DNA from: Janthinobacterium sp. PC23-8 | Lineage (GTDB): Bacteria > Pseudomonadota > Gammaproteobacteria > Burkholderiales > Burkholderiaceae_D | Direction of reading: 5' to 3' | Assembly: GCF_002250505.1 (NCBI RefSeq) | Contig: NZ_NJGY01000001.1 | Location: forward strand, 1,044,151-1,108,150 | DNA length: 64,000 nt | Shown here: positions 18,314 through 28,053 of the stretch, in pieces | Numbering within the stretch: the stretch's first letter is position 1 | Layout of the letters: each line of letters begins with the position of its first letter | Program-made: the position numbers and the translations under genes | The notes under the pieces: generated by a model | The model's database searches: none | Told to the model about the DNA's origin: nothing | The model's input: only the letters and a program-made list of their open reading frames with translations

Positions 18314-19621
18314 ATGGAGCAGCAATGGCAAGCAAGTGGGGCACATTGGCGGCGGCGTCTGCGCCACTCGCTGCTGCAGGAGCGCGCATCGCCGCAAAAC
18401 CTCGCTGCCAGGGTCGCCCTGCTGGCGGCGGTCGGCACGGTGACCTTGCCGCTGTACTACCTGCTGTGGCAGTTCTTTTTCCCGCAGGCATATGAAAACC
18501 TCAGCTTGCGCCTGACCGGCGTGCTCATCTGTGTGGTGGGCCTGTTTGCACGCCGCCTGCCACCGCGCTGGCTGTCGCTGTATCTGCTCGTCGCGCTCAG
18601 CTACGTGCTGCCTTTCTTCTTTACCTTCATGTTCGTGATGAACCACGCCTCGCCGATCTGGAGCGAGTCATTGCTGATCGGCCTGGTGGTGCTGTTTCAT
18701 TTTGAAACGGGCCTGGCCTGCCGCGCCTACCTGACGGGCACCATCGCCGCCTGCCTGGCCGTGATACTGGAAGGCGAAGGCGCTTTCCTGCTGCGCAGTG
18801 AAATGCTGCAGCAGCTGCCCGTGCACTGGTTTACCATCGCCGCGCTATCGGTGGTCAAGGTCGGGCGCAAGGTGCTGGAACAGGAAAAACTGGCGGGCAT
18901 GGCGGCCGGCCTCGGTTCGGTGGCGCATGAATTGCGCACACCGCTGACCAGCGTGGAGGCGAATGTGCGAGGCCTGCGCCGGCTGATGGCGAAGGCCGAA
19001 TGCAGCAACGCGGCACAGGCGCAGCCGGTACAGGAAGCGCTGTCGCGCATCGTGTTCGAGGTGCGCCACATGCACCATATGATCGACCTGTTCCTGCTCA
19101 GCGCCAGCGCCGTCAACCGCAAGCTCGCGCCGAACCAGGCCCTGTCGATGCTGGAAATGGTCAATGCCGTGCTCAAGCGCTACCCCTTTGCCAGCAACGC
19201 CCAACGCGACAGCGTCACAGTCGACCTGCGCAGCGACTTCCAGTTTGCCGGCCAGGACGAACTATGCGTGGTGATCCTGCTCAACCTGCTGCGCAACGCG
19301 CTCAAGGCGGTACAGCGCGCCGGCAAGGGCCGGGTGCGCATCATCATCGACGGCGCGCGCCCCATGCCGCGCTTGCTCGTCATCGACACCGGCTGCGGCA
19401 TCGCGCCCGACCGCCTGCCACGCATCTTCGAGCGCTTCTATTCCTATCCGGTACACAACGGCAGCGGCATCGGCCTGGCGCTGTGCCGGCAAATCATCGA
19501 TGCCTGGCAGGCGCGCATCCGCTGCGTGTCGCGCGAACACGCCTACGCCATCTTTATCCTGGAGTTCCCCTGCCGCTACCGATCCGCTTCCAATAGTCTT
19601 CCCTTGCAAGGTGATGCATGA
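18314..19621 (+). CDS. jqsS: Sensor histidine kinase of the alpha-hydroxyketone system (JqsS)
   Basis: A 435-residue membrane kinase expected to sense the product of JqsA. Residues about 35-180 contain six hydrophobic segments, as in CqsS and LqsS. The phosphorylated His205 lies in VAHELRTPL; the N box is LLNLLRNALKAV and the ATP lid carries IDTGCGIAPDRLPRIFERF and GSGIGLALC. Unlike Vibrio CqsS it has no C-terminal receiver domain; that function is in the next gene. The ATG at 18314 is preferred over a GTG at 18308 because AAGG is 7 nt upstream. Its stop overlaps the jqsR start (ATGA). Confidence 0.88.
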   Translation: MEQQWQASGAHWRRRLRHSLLQERASPQNLAARVALLAAVGTVTLPLYYLLWQFFFPQAYENLSLRLTGVLICVVGLFARRLPPRWLSLYLLVALSYVLPFFFTFMFVMNHASPIWSESLLIGLVVLFHFETGLACRAYLTGTIAACLAVILEGEGAFLLRSEMLQQLPVHWFTIAALSVVKVGRKVLEQEKLAGMAAGLGSVAHELRTPLTSVEANVRGLRRLMAKAECSNAAQAQPVQEALSRIVFEVRHMHHMIDLFLLSASAVNRKLAPNQALSMLEMVNAVLKRYPFASNAQRDSVTVDLRSDFQFAGQDELCVVILLNLLRNALKAVQRAGKGRVRIIIDGARPMPRLLVIDTGCGIAPDRLPRIFERFYSYPVHNGSGIGLALCRQIIDAWQARIRCVSREHAYAIFILEFPCRYRSASNSLPLQGDA

Positions 19622-20625
19622 TGCTTCCCGTCCATTTCCATCCGACCCTGACCGTCCTGATCGACGACAGCGATTCCTTCCTGAAAAGCCTGGCCTTCCA
19701 GCTTGACCCGGCGCTGGCGCGCAAGACCTTCCACGACACCAGCGCGGCCTTGCACTGGCTGCGCCACAGCACGCAGCGCGGCGAAACGCCGCTGCACGTC
19801 AACTTCGACACGCAAAACCTGCCGCCCGACCAGTGCAATGTGGCGCTCGACATCGAGCGCATCTGGCGCATCAGCGCCCAGGCCGGGCGCTTTGCCACGC
19901 CGTCGGTGCTGGTGGTCGATTATTCGATGCCGCAGATGAATGGCCTGGAGTTTTGCCAGGCCGTGCGCGACCTGCCGTGCAAGAAGATTTTATTTACCGG
20001 CGCGGCCGATGAAAAAGTGGCGGTGACCGCCTTCAACCGGGGCCTGATCGATCGCTATATCAAGAAGAGCGACGACAATGCGCTCGATATCCTCGAACAC
20101 GAGATCGTCAGCCTGCAAAGGGAATTTTTCCTGCAGCAGTCCGAGACGGTGCGCGACTTGCTGTTGCTGCACAACTACCAGTTCCTGCAGGACGAGGCAA
20201 TGACGGCGGTGGTGTTCGAGCTGTGCCGTCGCCATGGCTTTGTCGAACACTATATTTTCCCCAACCCGGGCGGCATCCTGTTTTTTACGCGCGACGGCCA
20301 GGCCCGGCTGATGGTGATCGAAACGGAACGCAGCCTGCATACGCAATACGAGATGGCGCGCGACAGCGACGCGCCCGACTCCCTGCTGCTGGCGCTGCTG
20401 GAAAAGCGCGTGATTCCGTATTTTTCCGACGCCGACGGCGACGGCATGTATTGCGCCTCTATCGGCGAGAACTGGTTCCGCTACTGCGCCGCGCCGACCA
20501 TCTGCCAGGGCCAGGAGCCCTATTACTGGGCCCTGTTCGACGTGCCGGCGCACCAGCTGGGCCAGCCGGTGCGGTCGTACGCGCAATTCCTGCGGGAACA
20601 GGCCAGGGAAAGCCAGGCCGCCTGA
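19618..20625 (+). CDS. jqsR: Response regulator of the alpha-hydroxyketone system (JqsR)
   Basis: A 335-residue protein with an N-terminal receiver domain: acidic pair in LIDDSDS (about 14-20), phospho-acceptor Asp101 in VLVVDYSMPQMNG, Thr in LFTGAADE and Lys in YIKKSDD. The acceptor lies about 45 residues later than usual (near 54), implying an insertion after strand 2. The C-terminal 170 residues have no recognised helix-turn-helix or output enzyme. Coupled to jqsS by a 4-nt overlap. The mode of output, DNA binding or protein contact, cannot be read here. Confidence 0.85.
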   Translation: MMLPVHFHPTLTVLIDDSDSFLKSLAFQLDPALARKTFHDTSAALHWLRHSTQRGETPLHVNFDTQNLPPDQCNVALDIERIWRISAQAGRFATPSVLVVDYSMPQMNGLEFCQAVRDLPCKKILFTGAADEKVAVTAFNRGLIDRYIKKSDDNALDILEHEIVSLQREFFLQQSETVRDLLLLHNYQFLQDEAMTAVVFELCRRHGFVEHYIFPNPGGILFFTRDGQARLMVIETERSLHTQYEMARDSDAPDSLLLALLEKRVIPYFSDADGDGMYCASIGENWFRYCAAPTICQGQEPYYWALFDVPAHQLGQPVRSYAQFLREQARESQAA

Positions 20626-20642
20626 CGCCATTCAACCGTCAT

Positions 20643-23174
20643 TCAGCTTTCGCGCAGGGTCTGCAGCGGCGGATGTTTCAGCACGCCGCGCAGGCCCAGC
20701 CAGCCGCCGGCGATCGCGCACAGGGCGCCGGCCAGCAGGCCGAAGACCCACACGCCAGGCGCAAAACTCCAGGCAAACTTGAACTGGTACGTCGCCAGCG
20801 CCCAGCCCATGGCCGCCGCACCGGACGCGGCCAGCAGGCCGGCCAGCGCCCCCACCAGCGAGAACTCGATCAGCTGGGCCTGCGCCAGCTGGCGCCGGGT
20901 GGCGCCCAGCGCGCGCAGCAGGCCCGCTTCGCGGGTACGCTCGTCTTGCGAGCCCATCAGCGCGGCATACAGCACCAGCAGGCCCGAGGCCAGCGTAAAG
21001 GCAAACAGGAATTCGACCGCCGTCACCACCTGCTCCAGCACGGCCTGGATCTGTTTCAAAATCCCGCCCACATCGACCACCGTCAGATTCGGATAGGCAC
21101 GCGTCAACGCATTGCCCAGGTCGCCGTGCGCGGCCGGCAAATGAAACGCCGTGATCCAGGTTTGCGGCGTATCCATCATCGCTTGCGGGTTGATAATGAC
21201 AAAGAAATTGACGCGCATCGAGCCCCATTCGAGCTTGCGCAAGCTGGTGATGCGCGCCTCGACGCTCTGGCCGGCGATATCGAAACGCATGCTGTCGCCC
21301 AGCTTCAGGTTCAGCGTTCTGGCGATGCCCTCTTCCACCGACGCTTCGGCCGGCGCGCCCGGCTTGCCGCTGAACCAGCGGCCCGCCACCAGCTTGTTTT
21401 GCTCCTGCATCTGCGCCATGGTCGACAGATTGAATTCGCGGTCGGCCAGGCGCTTGGCGCGGTCGTCCTCGTAAGTGTCGTCAGTAATCGCCTTGCCGTT
21501 CACGGCCACCAGGCGCCCGCGTATCATCGGATAGAGCGGCGCATTGACCACGCCGGCCTGCGCCAGGCGCGCGGCGATCGACTCTTTTTGTTCCGGCAAG
21601 ATATTGATGATAAAGCGGTTCGGCGCGTCCGCCGGCGTGGCGTCGCGCCAGGCCGTCATCAGGTCGCCACGCACCACCGTCAGCAGCAGCAGGGCCATCA
21701 GGCCCAGCGCCAGCGACACCACCTGGATCACGGTGGCGCCCGGGCGGCGCTGCAAGGACGTCACGGCAAAGCGCCAGCTCTGATGGTTGACCAGGCCGCG
21801 CAGGCGTTTCAGGGACTTGAGGCCAAGCCAGCCCGCCAGGCCAAACAGCGCAAAGCCGCCCAGGAAACCGGCCGCCGTCAGCAGCGCCAGTTTCACGTCG
21901 CCCGCCTGCCACAGCAGCAGCACGACAAAGGCGCCGATGCCCAGGCCGTAAGTGGCCAGCGCCAGCGCCTGCGGCGGCGCCTGTTCGCGGCGGATCACGC
22001 GGTTGTGCGGCACGTTACGCAGCTGCAGAATCGGCGGCAAGGCAAAGCCCAGCAGCAGCAGGATGCCGGTGGCCACGCCTTGCAGCGCCGGCAGCATCGA
22101 TACGGGCGGCAAATCGCCTTGCACCAGCTTGCCCAGCAATTCGAGCAGCACCAGGTGGCCGGCGTAACCCACGGCCACGCCGATCACGCTGCCGACCAGT
22201 CCGACGATCAGAAATTCGATTACATACATGGCCGTGACCTGGTTTTGCGTCAGGCCCAGGCAGCGCAGCATGGCGCAGGCGTCGAGGTGGCGCAGCATGA
22301 AGCGGCGCGCCGCCATCGCCACGGCGACCGCCGCCAGCATCGCCGACAGCAGGCCCACCAGGGACAGGAAACGGTCGGCGCGGTCCAGCGTCGATTGCAT
22401 CTGCGGATTGCCCGACTCGATCGATTCGACGCGCACGCCCTTGATCGACTGTTCGCTGATCTGCTTTTCCACCCAGGCCTGGTAACTGGCGATCTCCCTG
22501 GCCTGGCTGGCCGGCGCCGACAGCAGCAGGCGGTACGACACGCGCGAGCCGTCCTGCACCAGCGCGGTAGCCGCCAGGTCGCCCAGCGGCAGCATCACGC
22601 GCGGCGCAAAGTTCAAAAACGAGGCGCCGCGGTCAGGCTCGCTGGCGATCAGCTGGGTGACGGTAAAGCGCTTGTCGCCCAGTTTTAATGTGTCGCCGAG
22701 CCTGGCGTTCAGGGCAGACAGCATCGCCGCATCGACCCACAGGGTGCCCGGCGCCGGTACCTGATCGGTCGGCTTGCCGACGGCATCGAGCGCTTCGCTG
22801 GAGGAGGTGGTGATTTTCAGCTTGCCGCGCTGCGGGTAGCCTGGCGAGACGGCCTTGATGGAGGCCAGTTGCGACAGCGATTGCTCGCCCTCGCCGGCCT
22901 GCGCCATGCTGGGAAACGTCACCGTGTCGGCCAGCAGGAAGCCACGCCGTTGCGCTTCAAGCCGCCAGGCGGCGCTGACCGGCTGGTCGGCGCTGATGAC
23001 GAGGTCGGCGCCGAGTAACTGGTGCGCGTCGCGGTTCAGGCCTGAGCGCAGGCGGTCGACAAAAAAGCCCACCGCCGACAGCGCGGCGACGGCGACGATC
23101 AGGGCGATCAGCAGGAAACGCAATTGCCCGGCGCGCCAGTCGCGCCCGGTCATGTTGAGGGATAGGCGGAGCAT
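20643..23174 (-). CDS. FtsX-family ABC permease, YbbP-like
   Basis: An 843-residue membrane protein with two FtsX permease repeats: an N-terminal helix near 20-37, a periplasmic domain to about 260, helices at about 265-400, a middle helix pair at about 420-450 and 485-505, a second periplasmic domain, and C-terminal helices at about 715-830. This matches YbbP-type permeases that work with a LolD/YbbA-type ATPase, proposed to move lipids or release outer-envelope molecules. No ATPase gene is adjacent here, so a partner must be elsewhere. Its stop is 17 bp from that of jqsR (convergent). Confidence 0.85.
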   Translation of the reverse strand: MLRLSLNMTGRDWRAGQLRFLLIALIVAVAALSAVGFFVDRLRSGLNRDAHQLLGADLVISADQPVSAAWRLEAQRRGFLLADTVTFPSMAQAGEGEQSLSQLASIKAVSPGYPQRGKLKITTSSSEALDAVGKPTDQVPAPGTLWVDAAMLSALNARLGDTLKLGDKRFTVTQLIASEPDRGASFLNFAPRVMLPLGDLAATALVQDGSRVSYRLLLSAPASQAREIASYQAWVEKQISEQSIKGVRVESIESGNPQMQSTLDRADRFLSLVGLLSAMLAAVAVAMAARRFMLRHLDACAMLRCLGLTQNQVTAMYVIEFLIVGLVGSVIGVAVGYAGHLVLLELLGKLVQGDLPPVSMLPALQGVATGILLLLGFALPPILQLRNVPHNRVIRREQAPPQALALATYGLGIGAFVVLLLWQAGDVKLALLTAAGFLGGFALFGLAGWLGLKSLKRLRGLVNHQSWRFAVTSLQRRPGATVIQVVSLALGLMALLLLTVVRGDLMTAWRDATPADAPNRFIINILPEQKESIAARLAQAGVVNAPLYPMIRGRLVAVNGKAITDDTYEDDRAKRLADREFNLSTMAQMQEQNKLVAGRWFSGKPGAPAEASVEEGIARTLNLKLGDSMRFDIAGQSVEARITSLRKLEWGSMRVNFFVIINPQAMMDTPQTWITAFHLPAAHGDLGNALTRAYPNLTVVDVGGILKQIQAVLEQVVTAVEFLFAFTLASGLLVLYAALMGSQDERTREAGLLRALGATRRQLAQAQLIEFSLVGALAGLLAASGAAAMGWALATYQFKFAWSFAPGVWVFGLLAGALCAIAGGWLGLRGVLKHPPLQTLRES

Positions 23175-23196
23175 GGCGGCAGGTCTTTATAGTGGT

Positions 23197-24213
23197 TCAG
23201 CTTGAAGCGTGCTGCGCGAAATACGCGTCGACGGTGGCAAGGAAGGCGTCTTTTTCCGCCTGCGGCAAAAAGGCGGCAATAAAACCGTTGCGCGACAACT
23301 GCCTGGCATGCGCCAGGTCCAGCGGCAAGGCGTCGAAAATGGCGTCGTAGTTGTCGTTCATGTAGCCGCCGAAATAAGCCGGGTCGTCCGAGTTGACGGT
23401 GACCAGCAAACCGGCGGCCAGCAGCTCGGCCAGGTTATGGTCATGCATCCGGTCGAACACGCGCAGCTTGGTGTTCGACAGCGGGCAGACGGTCAGCGCG
23501 ATCTGCTCGCGCGCCAGGCGCGCCGTCAGCTCCGCGTCTTCCAGGCAGCGCACGCCATGGTCGATGCGCTCGACTTTCAAATCGTCGAGGGCGGTGCGGA
23601 TATAGGCCGGCGGGCCTTCTTCGCCGGCATGGGCCACCAGGTACAGTCCCAGTTCGCGGCAGCGGGCAAACACGCGCGAGAATTTTTCGGGCGGATTGCC
23701 CACTTCCGACGAATCGAGACCGATGCCGATGAATTTGTCGCGGTAAGGCAGCGCATCTTCCAGGGTGTCGAACGCTTCCTTTTCGCTCAGGTGGCGCAGA
23801 AAGCACAGGATCAGGCTGGCGCTGACGGGGCTGTCCTGGCAGGCGCGGTGGATGCCGTTGATCACGTCGGCGATGGCCACGCCGCGCGCCGTATGGGTTT
23901 GCGGATCGAAGAATATTTCCGTGTGCAAAACGTTGTCGGCTTGCGCGCGCAGCAGGTAGGCCTGCGTCATGTCGTAGAAATCCTGCTCTTTCAACAGCAC
24001 GCTTGCGCCAGCGTAATAAATGTCGAGAAAAGACTGCAAATCCGTAAAGGCATAGGCGCTGCGCAAGTGTTCCACGGATTCATAACCCAGCGGCACGCCG
24101 TTGCGTTCGGCCAGTGCGAAAATCAGTTCCGGCTCCAGCGAGCCTTCGATATGGATATGCAGTTCGGCTTTGGGCATGCCGCGTACGATCGCGCGCAATG
24201 GCTCGTTCATCAT
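23197..24213 (-). CDS. Adenine deaminase (adenosine deaminase-like family)
   Basis: A 338-residue zinc amidohydrolase that deaminates a purine. Metal ligands His19 and His21 are in [34 protein letters not shown] and [12 protein letters not shown] complete the active site. The sequence IEGSLEPE and the YFGGY segment resemble the bacterial and fungal adenine deaminases of this family more than true adenosine deaminase, so I favour adenine as substrate. Annotation pipelines often call it add. AAGGA lies upstream of the double ATG. It is 22 bp from the permease gene and may share its transcript. Confidence 0.85.
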   Translation of the reverse strand: MMNEPLRAIVRGMPKAELHIHIEGSLEPELIFALAERNGVPLGYESVEHLRSAYAFTDLQSFLDIYYAGASVLLKEQDFYDMTQAYLLRAQADNVLHTEIFFDPQTHTARGVAIADVINGIHRACQDSPVSASLILCFLRHLSEKEAFDTLEDALPYRDKFIGIGLDSSEVGNPPEKFSRVFARCRELGLYLVAHAGEEGPPAYIRTALDDLKVERIDHGVRCLEDAELTARLAREQIALTVCPLSNTKLRVFDRMHDHNLAELLAAGLLVTVNSDDPAYFGGYMNDNYDAIFDALPLDLAHARQLSRNGFIAAFLPQAEKDAFLATVDAYFAQHASS

Positions 24214-24800
24214 GAGGTGTTCCTTGTAGGGGGCGAAGAAAAAAATGCTGGCGCGGGCGCGTCAGGGAACCGTGGTCCTGGCGCCGCGTCATCAACCATG
24301 CACGCAGTTTATCGCAAGATGGCCCGCGCCACCGGCAACGCCGCCGCGCCACCTGTCGGCGCGAGCTGTCGAATTGTCGTATGATGATCGTGAAGGGTCG
24401 CCAAAGTTTGGTAAAAGGGCTGTGGTTTTTTGATTTTATTCAATTAAATCAACAATTTACAAACAAGTATTAAAGATATTACGACTTATCTTTTGACTTC
24501 CTCATCCTTTAGAGCAATAATTAATTTCATGGGGTAAAGGTAGGTGCAACAAGCGCTATCAACACATGAAAATAAGCCGGCTGGCCACGTCAGCATATGG
24601 CATCAAGCGCCAGTTTTTTGGTCCGGGCAATCCGGACTGGCAAAGACAGCAGGGCTTGAACAACAATAACAATCGAACACGGGGAACAGACAATGCAAGC
24701 GGCAAGCCGGCACGGCAAGCCGGCGCGACGAGCCGGGGCGACTGCCAGGCCGGCTGAGATGGTGACTGGCAGGTTGGTTTTACATTAAAGGACATTGAAC
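24214..24800. promoter_or_regulatory. Long leader region upstream of the prkA operon
   Basis: No gene is supported in these 587 bp. The part at 24380-24545 is AT-rich and probably carries promoters. The part closer to prkA has structure: GTCCGG-gcaat-CCGGAC near 24632-24648, and two exact copies of CGGCAAGCCGGC at 24700-24711 and 24713-24724. A 63-codon ORF at 24566-24757 has no ribosome site and was rejected. In E. coli the equivalent operon is driven by RpoS and NtrC; no sigma-54 element was seen here. Confidence 0.4.
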
Positions 24801-26723
24801 ATGACCATTTTTGACAACTACGCAGCACGCTACGAGCGCACCCGTGAAGAGGAAATGTCGCTCACCGAATACCTGGCCCTGTGCAAGAAGGACAAGCTGA
24901 CGTATGCCAGCGCGCCCGAACGCATGCTGGCCGCCATTGGCGAACCGCAACTGATCGACACGCGCAACGACACGCGCCTGTCGCGCATCTTCGCCAACAA
25001 GGTGATCAAGATCTACCCGGCCTTCCGCGACTTCTACGGCACCGAGGAAGTGATCGAGCAAGTGGTCTCGTATTTCCGCCACGCCGCACAAGGCCTGGAA
25101 GAGCGCAAGCAGATTTTGTACTTGCTGGGACCGGTCGGCGGCGGCAAGTCGTCGATCGCCGAAAAGCTCAAGTCGCTGATGGAACACGTGCCCTTCTATT
25201 GCCTGAAAGGCTCGCCCGTCAACGAGTCGCCGCTGGGCCTGTTCAACGAGGAAGAGGACGGCACCATCCTCGAAGAAGACTACGGCATCCCGCGCCGCTA
25301 CCTGCGCAATATCCCCAGCCCATGGGCCGTCAAGCGCCTGCATGAATTCAATGGCGACATCAACCAGTTCCGCGTCGTCAAGCGCTACCCGTCGGTGCTG
25401 AAACAGATCGCCATCTCGAAGACCGAACCGGGCGACGAGAACAACCAGGATATTTCTTCGCTGGTCGGCAAGGTCGATATCCGCAAGCTCGAAGACTACG
25501 CCCAGGACGATCCGGACGCCTACAGCTATTCGGGCGGCCTGTGCCTGGCCAACCAGGGCCTGATGGAATTCGTCGAAATGTTCAAGGCGCCGATCAAGGT
25601 GCTGCACCCTTTGCTGACGGCCACCCAGGAGGGCAATTACAAGGGCACCGAGGGCTTTGGCGCGATCCCGTTCGACGGCATCATCCTGGCCCACTCGAAC
25701 GAGTCGGAATGGAAAACCTTCAAGAACAACCGCAACAACGAAGCTTTCCTCGACCGCATCTATATCGTCAAGGTGCCGTATTGCCTGCGCGTGTCCGACG
25801 AGATCAAGATCTACGACAAGCTGGTCGCCAATTCCTCGCTGGAAAAAGCACCGTGCGCGCCGGGCACCCTGCGCATGATGGCGCAGTTCGCGATTCTGTC
25901 GCGGCTGAAAGACCCTGAAAACTCGAGCATCTTTTCCAAGATGCTGGTGTACGACGGCGAGAACCTCAAGGACACCGATCCGAAAGCCAAGTCGATGCAC
26001 GAGTATGTCGACTACGCCGGCGTCGACGAGGGCATGAACGGGCTGTCGACGCGCTTTGCCTTCAAGATCCTGTCGAAGGTGTTCAACTTCGACAATTCCG
26101 AAGTGGCGGCCAACCCCGTGCACCTGTTATATGTACTGGAGCAGCAGGTCGAGCGCGAACAGTTTTCGTCGGAGCTGGAACAACGCTACTTTTCCTATAT
26201 CAAAGAGCATCTGGCGCAGCGCTATGTCGAATTCATCGGCAAGGAAATCCAGACGGCCTACCTGGAAAGCTATTCCGAATACGGCCAGAACATTTTTGAC
26301 CGCTACGTGACGTTTGCCGACTTCTGGATACAGGACCAGGAATACCGCGACCCCGACACTGGCGAAAGTTTCGACCGCGAGTCGCTGAACAACGAGCTGG
26401 AAAAGATCGAGAAGCCGGCCGGCATTTCGAATCCCAAGGATTTCCGCAACGAGATCGTCAACTTCGGCTTGCGGGCACGGGCCTCGAACGGCGGCAAGAA
26501 TCCGGCCTGGACCAGCTACGAGAAATTCCGCACCGTGATCGAGAAGAAAATGTTCTCGAATACCGAGGACTTGTTGCCGGTGATTTCCTTCAACGCCAAG
26601 GCCAGCGCCGACGATGCCAACAAGCACGCCGACTTCGTGGCGCGGATGGTGGAAAAAGGCTATACGGCCAAGCAGGTACGCCTGTTATGCGAGTGGTACT
26701 TGCGCGTTCGCAAGTCATCCTAG
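24801..26723 (+). CDS. prkA: PrkA serine protein kinase / AAA+ protein
   Basis: A 640-residue cytoplasmic protein (YeaG in E. coli). The N-terminal two thirds form an AAA+ domain with Walker A GPVGGGKSS at about 110-118; the C-terminal third is the PrkA domain, weakly similar to cAMP-dependent kinases. The ATG at 24801 has AAAGGA 8 bp upstream; a TTG at 24795 is unlikely. It is the first gene of prkA - yeaH - spoVR, a conserved trio linked to stationary phase, nitrogen starvation and, in Bacillus, sporulation. Whether it acts as kinase or protease-like AAA+ machine is debated. Confidence 0.95.
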   Translation: MTIFDNYAARYERTREEEMSLTEYLALCKKDKLTYASAPERMLAAIGEPQLIDTRNDTRLSRIFANKVIKIYPAFRDFYGTEEVIEQVVSYFRHAAQGLEERKQILYLLGPVGGGKSSIAEKLKSLMEHVPFYCLKGSPVNESPLGLFNEEEDGTILEEDYGIPRRYLRNIPSPWAVKRLHEFNGDINQFRVVKRYPSVLKQIAISKTEPGDENNQDISSLVGKVDIRKLEDYAQDDPDAYSYSGGLCLANQGLMEFVEMFKAPIKVLHPLLTATQEGNYKGTEGFGAIPFDGIILAHSNESEWKTFKNNRNNEAFLDRIYIVKVPYCLRVSDEIKIYDKLVANSSLEKAPCAPGTLRMMAQFAILSRLKDPENSSIFSKMLVYDGENLKDTDPKAKSMHEYVDYAGVDEGMNGLSTRFAFKILSKVFNFDNSEVAANPVHLLYVLEQQVEREQFSSELEQRYFSYIKEHLAQRYVEFIGKEIQTAYLESYSEYGQNIFDRYVTFADFWIQDQEYRDPDTGESFDRESLNNELEKIEKPAGISNPKDFRNEIVNFGLRARASNGGKNPAWTSYEKFRTVIEKKMFSNTEDLLPVISFNAKASADDANKHADFVARMVEKGYTAKQVRLLCEWYLRVRKSS

Positions 26724-26784
26724 CGGACAGCGGGGCGCGCCCTGGCGGGGCCAAGGCGCGCAAGACAAGCTAAGGAGGCACGCT

Positions 26785-28053
26785 TTGACTTACCTCATCG
26801 ACAGGCGCTTGCAAAGCAAGAACAAGTCCGCCGTCAACCGCGAACGTTTCTTGCGGCGCTACAAGGGCCAGATCAAGGATGCCGTGGGGCGCGCCATCAA
26901 GGGGCGCTCGATCACGGATGTCGAGAATGGCGAAAAGGTCACCATCCCCGTCAAGGACGTGGGCGAACCGGCGTTTGGCCACGCCCATGGCGGCGTGTGG
27001 GAGGTCGTCAATCCCGGCAACAAGGAATACCTGAAGGGCGACCAGATCGCCCGGCCCAAGGGCGGCGGCGGCAGTGGCCGCGGCAAGGCCGGCAACAGCG
27101 AGGAGACCAGCGAAGACGATTTCATCTTCGAGCTGTCGCGCGAAGAATTCATGAACTTCTTCTTTGAAGACCTGGAATTGCCGCACATGGTGAAAACCCA
27201 GCTGACGGCCACCACGGAACTGAAGAACCAGCGCGCCGGCTACAATATGTCGGGCACGCCCTCGAACATCCACGTGCTGCGCTCGCTGCGCGGCGCGCTG
27301 GGCCGGCGCATCGCCGTCGGCGGCGGCGCGCGCAAGCAGCTGGCCCTCGCCGAAGAACAGCTGGCGGCCATGCTGCACGAAGGCGTGCCGGAAGACGACG
27401 GCGACGTGATCGAGCTGCGTCGCCTGATCCATCACCTGCATACGCGCTTGCTGGCGATACCCTTCATCGATCCGTTCGACCTGCGCTACAGCAACCGCAT
27501 CAAGGTGCCCAAGCCAATGACGCAGGCGGTCATGTTCTGCATCATGGACGTGTCGGGCTCGATGGACGAGTCGCGCAAGGACACGGCCAAGCGCTTTTTC
27601 ATCTTGCTGTATCTGTTCTTGAAACGCGCCTACGACAAGATCGATGTGGTCTTCATTCGCCACCATACGTCCGCCTCCGAAGTCGATGAGCACGATTTTT
27701 TCAATTCGCGCGAATCGGGCGGCACGGTGGTGTCGTCGGCCCTCCATCTGCTCAACACCATCATCGAAGAGCGCTACGGCAGCGGCCAGTGGAACAGCTA
27801 TGTGGCGCAGGCGTCCGACGGCGACAACTGGGACAACGATTCCGTGCTGTGCCGCCAGCTCCTGATCAACACCATCATGCCCAAGGTGCAGTACTACACT
27901 TACGTCGAAATCACCGACGGCCCGCAGCAGAACCTGTGGGAGCAGTATGCGGGCGTGCTCGACCACCACGCCCATTTCGCCATGCAAAAGATCGTCACAC
28001 CGGCCGATATCTACCCGGTATTCCGCGAACTGTTCAAGAAACAGGTGAAATGA
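26785..28053 (+). CDS. yeaH: YeaH/DUF444 VWA-like protein
   Basis: A 422-residue protein of the DUF444 family. The start is a TTG at 26785: AAGGAGG at 26772-26778 is 6 bp upstream and the conserved N-terminus TYLIDRRLQSKNKSAVNRERF begins there; no ATG lies nearby in frame. The N-terminal 110 residues are basic with a Gly-rich linker. The C-terminal half is a von Willebrand A-like domain with a MIDAS motif, MDVSGSMDES, at about 254-263. Function is unknown, but it always travels with PrkA and SpoVR and is thought to act with them. Confidence 0.93.
   Translation: MTYLIDRRLQSKNKSAVNRERFLRRYKGQIKDAVGRAIKGRSITDVENGEKVTIPVKDVGEPAFGHAHGGVWEVVNPGNKEYLKGDQIARPKGGGGSGRGKAGNSEETSEDDFIFELSREEFMNFFFEDLELPHMVKTQLTATTELKNQRAGYNMSGTPSNIHVLRSLRGALGRRIAVGGGARKQLALAEEQLAAMLHEGVPEDDGDVIELRRLIHHLHTRLLAIPFIDPFDLRYSNRIKVPKPMTQAVMFCIMDVSGSMDESRKDTAKRFFILLYLFLKRAYDKIDVVFIRHHTSASEVDEHDFFNSRESGGTVVSSALHLLNTIIEERYGSGQWNSYVAQASDGDNWDNDSVLCRQLLINTIMPKVQYYTYVEITDGPQQNLWEQYAGVLDHHAHFAMQKIVTPADIYPVFRELFKKQVK

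Noticed and set aside
24566-24757. 63-codon ORF upstream of prkA
   Set aside because: No ribosome site; it overlaps the direct repeats and hairpin of the leader; Asn/Gly-rich low-complexity protein.
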